This document shows positions 5,775 to 8,105 of a stretch of DNA of 8,105 nucleotides, one piece after another. A program made the translations under genes and the position numbers. Source of the DNA: Candidatus Gastranaerophilales bacterium. Its GTDB lineage: Bacteria; Cyanobacteriota; Vampirovibrionia; Gastranaerophilales; Gastranaerophilaceae. Numbering within the stretch: the stretch's first letter is position 1; the number at the start of each line of letters is the position of its first letter. The stretch is taken from assembly GCA_905235825.1 (NCBI GenBank), contig CAJONH010000153.1, positions 1-8,105 of the forward strand, in the 5' to 3' direction. The notes under the pieces were generated by a model, which saw nothing but the letters and a program-made list of their open reading frames with translations, had not been told where the DNA came from and did no database searches.

Positions 5775-6301
5775 AATTTGTATGCTTTCAATATTCCTGC
5801 AACACTCTTTGCATCACTTATTATATTTTGTTTAATTAAATCAAAAATACTGTCCTTCTCTATTTGCTCAACATCCAAAAATTCGTCTTCGTCTGGATGT
5901 TGTCCTGTATATGTCAGTTTCGCAGCCTTATATAAATGTATTCTTTCATTACAAAATCCCGGACTTGACCATATATAGCCTAAATACTCCCAATATTTGG
6001 CTCTATATCCAGTTTCTTCTTCTAACTCCCTTTTCGCCGCTAAAAGTATATCTTCATTTTTTGTATCCAGTTTTCCTGCCGGAAGTTCATATAATATCTC
6101 CTTCGTTGGATATCTGAATTGTTTTACCATTAGAATTTTATTATCAATCTCGGCAGCAACCGCAACTCCGTCAACATGCTCTACCACCTCTCTACCAACC
6201 TGTTTCCCGCTTGGCAGCACTGCTTCATCACGTTTAACCGTGATAATCTTACCTCTGTATATTTCAACCGATGCCGCCGTCTTTTCAATTAAATTACTCA
6301 T
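5771..6301 (-). CDS. Nudix hydrolase, ADP-ribose pyrophosphatase-like
   Basis: A 176-residue Nudix protein of the NudF/ADP-ribose pyrophosphatase type, which splits ADP-ribose (and similar nucleoside diphosphate sugars) into AMP and a sugar phosphate. The N-terminal strand region is followed by REVVEH (37-42), QFRYPTKEILYELPAG (61-76), the Nudix helix AAKRELEEETGY (88-99), and SSPGFCNERIHLY (112-124), the family's substrate loop. The metal ligands of REUxEExG (Arg91, Glu92, Glu95, Glu96, Gly98) are intact. The spacing from Gly76 to Glu83 is one residue longer than the canonical box. An ATG start at 6299-6301 fits the family; a TTG 15 bases upstream is unlikely. No Shine-Dalgarno site precedes it, and a TATAAT ends six bases before it. 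It is the first gene of an operon with the HAD gene and ispF. Confidence 0.92.
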   Translation of the reverse strand: MSNLIEKTAASVEIYRGKIITVKRDEAVLPSGKQVGREVVEHVDGVAVAAEIDNKILMVKQFRYPTKEILYELPAGKLDTKNEDILLAAKRELEEETGYRAKYWEYLGYIWSSPGFCNERIHLYKAAKLTYTGQHPDEDEFLDVEQIEKDSIFDLIKQNIISDAKSVAGILKAYKL

Positions 6302-6307
6302 AAGTGA

Positions 6308-6335
6308 ATTATACAATATTTTTCGATTATGTGAA
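6308..6335 (-). promoter_or_regulatory. Promoter of the Nudix-HAD-ispF operon, predicted leaderless
   Basis: On the minus strand TTCACA (6330-6335, five of six -35 bases) and a perfect TATAAT (6308-6313) are separated by 16 bases. Only six bases lie between the -10 box and the ATG at 6301, so transcription should begin at or next to the A of the start codon. No ribosome site is present. Confidence 0.7.
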
Positions 6336-6345
6336 GTTTTTATAT

Positions 6346-6351
6346 TATAAT
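6346..6351 (+). promoter_or_regulatory. -10 box of the FWG-repeat/activase pair, predicted leaderless
   Basis: A perfect TATAAT ends six bases before the ATG at 6358, mirroring the arrangement on the other strand. No good -35 is found at normal spacing; TTCGAT at 6322-6327 is the closest. No Shine-Dalgarno sequence is present. The missing -35 may mean that an activator is needed. Confidence 0.55.
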
Positions 6352-6357
6352 TCTTGT

Positions 6358-7083
6358 ATGAATAATGATAAAATAATCGGTTTTTGGGGTTATCCGCACC
6401 CTGATTTAATAAAAAAGTATAAAGAAATGTATCCGAATGTTAATTGGTTAGATTTGGATATTGATTACGGTTTTGCTAAACAGGATATTCTCCCTGAATC
6501 ATATTGCACAATAATTAAAAATATTATAAATGCTGCATTTCATTATCGGGATAATTTAATTCTGATTTTGGCTCCCATTGGAAAAGATAAATGTAACAGC
6601 GGTTGGTTCGCTTCTGAAATATTAAAAGATATCGGTTTTAATGTTGTTACCTCAATATTTGAAGAAAAAACATTTAAACGTGATATTATAATTTCTTCTT
6701 CTAATTTACCTTTGAGAAAAAAAGTTGAACTTATTACTAACGGAATTATTTCACCCGTAATTGATAAGGTTAATCAGTCTGATGCACAATTCGGTTTTTG
6801 GGGAGTTCCGCCTAATGACCTTTCTATTTTAGACCTGTTTCCCGATAATACTCATTTATATGGCTGGCTTAGATGTGTTGAAGCTAAAACTCCCGCTGAC
6901 ATAGAATTGGAAATGTTTGTTGACAAAGATGTTCCTACTGTATTTTATTCTCAGTCTTTTTGCTCTAAAGCTCAATTGGCTAAATATCTTGCAGATAAAT
7001 ACAACGGACTTTTTATTGATATTGATGATAAAGCTACTAATTCAACAAAGGCTAAAATAGAAGCATTTTTGAGGTTACGATAA
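6358..7083 (+). CDS. Unrecognised duplicated alpha/beta protein (FWG-repeat), partner of activase
   Basis: A 241-residue soluble protein that I do not recognise. It consists of two similar halves. IIGFWGYPHPDL (6-17) recurs as QFGFWGVPPNDL (144-155), both followed by a Leu-rich strand and a Tyr-Gly (37-38; 168-169). A strand-plus-helix with a central Cys then follows: KCNSGWFASEIL (78-89) against FCSKAQLAKYL (201-211). Each half ends in a strand rich in Ile, Asp and Phe. Cysteines are at 50, 79, 173 and 202. There is no signal peptide and no membrane segment. The start is the ATG at 6358; a GTG 54 bases earlier would overlap the opposing promoter. Its stop overlaps the next ATG by one base (TAATG), so it is co-translated with the HgdC-type ATPase. 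A redox or enzyme partner of that ATPase is the natural inference, but no activity can be assigned. Confidence 0.8.
   Translation: MNNDKIIGFWGYPHPDLIKKYKEMYPNVNWLDLDIDYGFAKQDILPESYCTIIKNIINAAFHYRDNLILILAPIGKDKCNSGWFASEILKDIGFNVVTSIFEEKTFKRDIIISSSNLPLRKKVELITNGIISPVIDKVNQSDAQFGFWGVPPNDLSILDLFPDNTHLYGWLRCVEAKTPADIELEMFVDKDVPTVFYSQSFCSKAQLAKYLADKYNGLFIDIDDKATNSTKAKIEAFLRLR
7071..7082 (+). promoter_or_regulatory. Ribosome-binding site of the activase gene, inside the upstream gene
   Basis: GAGG (7071-7074) lies eight bases before the ATG at 7083, within the last codons of the upstream gene. Together with the TAATG overlap it indicates tightly coupled translation. Confidence 0.6.
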
Positions 7084-7778
7084 TGATTGTTCTTGATGCC
7101 GGTACTACCTGGTCTAAAATAATTGAAAAATCTTCCTCCTTTATGAAGGATTATTCCTCTTTTATGTTAAAAGAAGAAAACGGCTGCAAATATTATGTTC
7201 TTCCTTCTCAAAAGTTAAATGATATTAATTTTAAATTTGATAAGGCTACAGGACACATGTCCCGAAATCTCTTAAATGATAAAAATAACTACGAAAATGA
7301 AGTTATTGCACTAATTAAAGGTTTTCAGTCAAAAATAACGGACGATAATTCCATTATTTTAGATATGGGCAGCAGAGATTCTAAATGGGCAATGTTTAAA
7401 AACGGTAATTTTAAAGATTTAGACTGGAACACAAGTTGTTCAAGCTCTACAGGGGCAACTGTTGAAATGCTGCTAAAATTTTATAACGTAAAACCTGAAA
7501 ATTTGGAATTTAACAATGAAAAATATATCATAACCTGCGGTATATTCGGTTTGGAAAAAATAATGGATGATATTTCAAAAGGAACTACTCCTAAAATCGC
7601 AATATCAAAATTTATACACGGAATAGCTTATAATGCCTGGGCTTTCGCTAAAAAACCCGAAAAACTATATCTGTCAGGCGGTTTCTGTGAAAATAAATGC
7701 TTCCTTCACTCTCTTAATAAATATTGCGAAGCAGTTCCTTTGGGCAGATTCTTGCTTTGTGAAGGTCTTTTGGTTTGA
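7083..7778 (+). CDS. HgdC/BadF-type ASKHA ATPase (CoA-dehydratase activase-like)
   Basis: A 231-residue ATPase of the BadF/BadG/BcrA/BcrD (HgdC) type. In this family a homodimer holds one [4Fe-4S] cluster and uses ATP to push a low-potential electron into a partner enzyme. Motifs in order: LDAGTTWSK (4-12) for phosphate 1, ATGHMSRNLL (55-64), DMGSRDSK (94-101, matching the family DIGGQDxK), SCSSSTGATVEML (118-130, matching CAAGTGxFLE), ITCGIFGLEKI (150-160), and LSGGFCENK (197-205) for the adenosine site. Cys119 and Cys152 correspond to the two cluster cysteines of HgdC. Extra cysteines are at 35, 202, 206, 215 and 226. At 231 residues it is somewhat shorter than the usual roughly 255-260. 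No dehydratase or benzoyl-CoA reductase subunits are nearby; the only coupled gene is the FWG-repeat protein. Confidence 0.8.
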   Translation: MIVLDAGTTWSKIIEKSSSFMKDYSSFMLKEENGCKYYVLPSQKLNDINFKFDKATGHMSRNLLNDKNNYENEVIALIKGFQSKITDDNSIILDMGSRDSKWAMFKNGNFKDLDWNTSCSSSTGATVEMLLKFYNVKPENLEFNNEKYIITCGIFGLEKIMDDISKGTTPKIAISKFIHGIAYNAWAFAKKPEKLYLSGGFCENKCFLHSLNKYCEAVPLGRFLLCEGLLV

Positions 7779-8105
7779 TTTTTTAATAACACTCAAAAAT
7801 AATAACTCATAAATTGATAGAATATAGAATATAATAAAAAATTACTTAAATGATATAAAATGTTTTGAATGATGTTGTTATATACATTACATTAAAAATT
7901 TTTAAATAAGTTCGTCAATGGTCTTACTTATTTATATTTCTTTTTTATATTGTTCTCTTATTGTTAAGTTTTATTACAATGAATATATACTCCGTATTTC
8001 AATAATAGTGTGGATTTTGGAGAATTAGACAAAAAATATTTTAAAAATATATACTTTATATAGCAATTATGCATTTCATTTTGTTTTTATATATATACAA
8101 GATAC
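7779..8105. other. AT-rich region without a convincing gene
   Basis: No open frame of useful length is seen on either strand, and composition is extremely A/T-rich. It contains one terminator-like hairpin (7903-7934). Near the right edge an ATG at 8069 is preceded six bases upstream by TATATA (8057-8062) and opens a hydrophobic frame (MHFILFLYIYKI) to the end of the window. This could be the leaderless start of another membrane protein, but 12 residues are too few to call. Confidence 0.5.
7903..7946 (+). terminator. Possible terminator of the activase pair
   Basis: TAAATAAGT (7903-7911) and ACTTATTTA (7926-7934) are perfect inverted repeats with a 14-base loop. They are followed by a T-rich tract including six T residues (7941-7946). 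The stem is mostly A-T, so stability is modest. It lies 125 bases beyond the activase stop, and no better candidate is closer. Confidence 0.45.

Noticed and set aside
6302..6316. TTG start adding five residues to the Nudix protein
   Set aside because: It lies upstream of the TATAAT box and has no ribosome site; the ATG at 6301 fits the promoter position.
6304..6357. GTG start 54 bases upstream for the FWG-repeat protein
   Set aside because: It would lie inside both divergent promoters, has no ribosome site, and adds an aromatic-rich stretch unrelated to the internal repeat, which begins just after the ATG at 6358.

Overview
The window is a very AT-rich bacterial chromosome segment. It uses the standard code (TGG for Trp, TGA as a stop), has compact genes, and shows no insertion sequence, tRNA, rRNA, CRISPR array or prophage. 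It carries an MEP-pathway gene (ispF), a bacterial-type leuD, a LysM envelope protein, a lipoprotein and an HgdC-type activase. Low GC plus this set would fit an anaerobic gut-type lineage such as Gastranaerophilales (Vampirovibrionia/'Melainabacteria') or a low-GC Bacillota. That assignment is inference; no marker gene in the window settles it.

Layout. Positions 1-77 hold the last residues of a gene entering from the left, probably a helix-turn-helix regulator. 357-1841 (+) encodes a 494-residue multi-pass membrane protein resembling GT-C/DUF6056-type proteins. It converges on a 65-residue winged-helix protein (1923-2120, -), with a hairpin terminator between them. Divergent from that is leuD (2213-2704, +), with a good promoter. 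2827-3618 (-) is a lipoprotein built from DG-centred repeats, including a 47-residue tandem duplication. 3801-4385 (-) is a single-pass LysM protein with its own promoter.

4505-6301 (-) is a tightly overlapping operon: a Nudix ADP-ribose pyrophosphatase-like protein, then a Cof-type HAD phosphatase, then IspF. It may read through into the LysM gene, because no convincing terminator follows ispF. Divergent from it, 6358-7083 and 7083-7778 (+) form a coupled pair: an unrecognised 241-residue protein made of two similar halves, followed by a compact HgdC/BadF-type ASKHA ATPase that keeps both cluster cysteines. The last 327 bases have no convincing gene.

The most interesting part is the 6358-7778 pair. 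An activase of this type normally drives electrons into a partner iron-sulfur enzyme, yet the coupled partner here is small, internally duplicated and not one I recognise. A second theme is initiation. Three genes (starts at 357, 6301 and 6358) lack a Shine-Dalgarno site and instead have a -10-like box ending 6-8 bases before the ATG, which predicts leaderless mRNAs. Other genes in the window have ordinary AGGAG sites and longer leaders.
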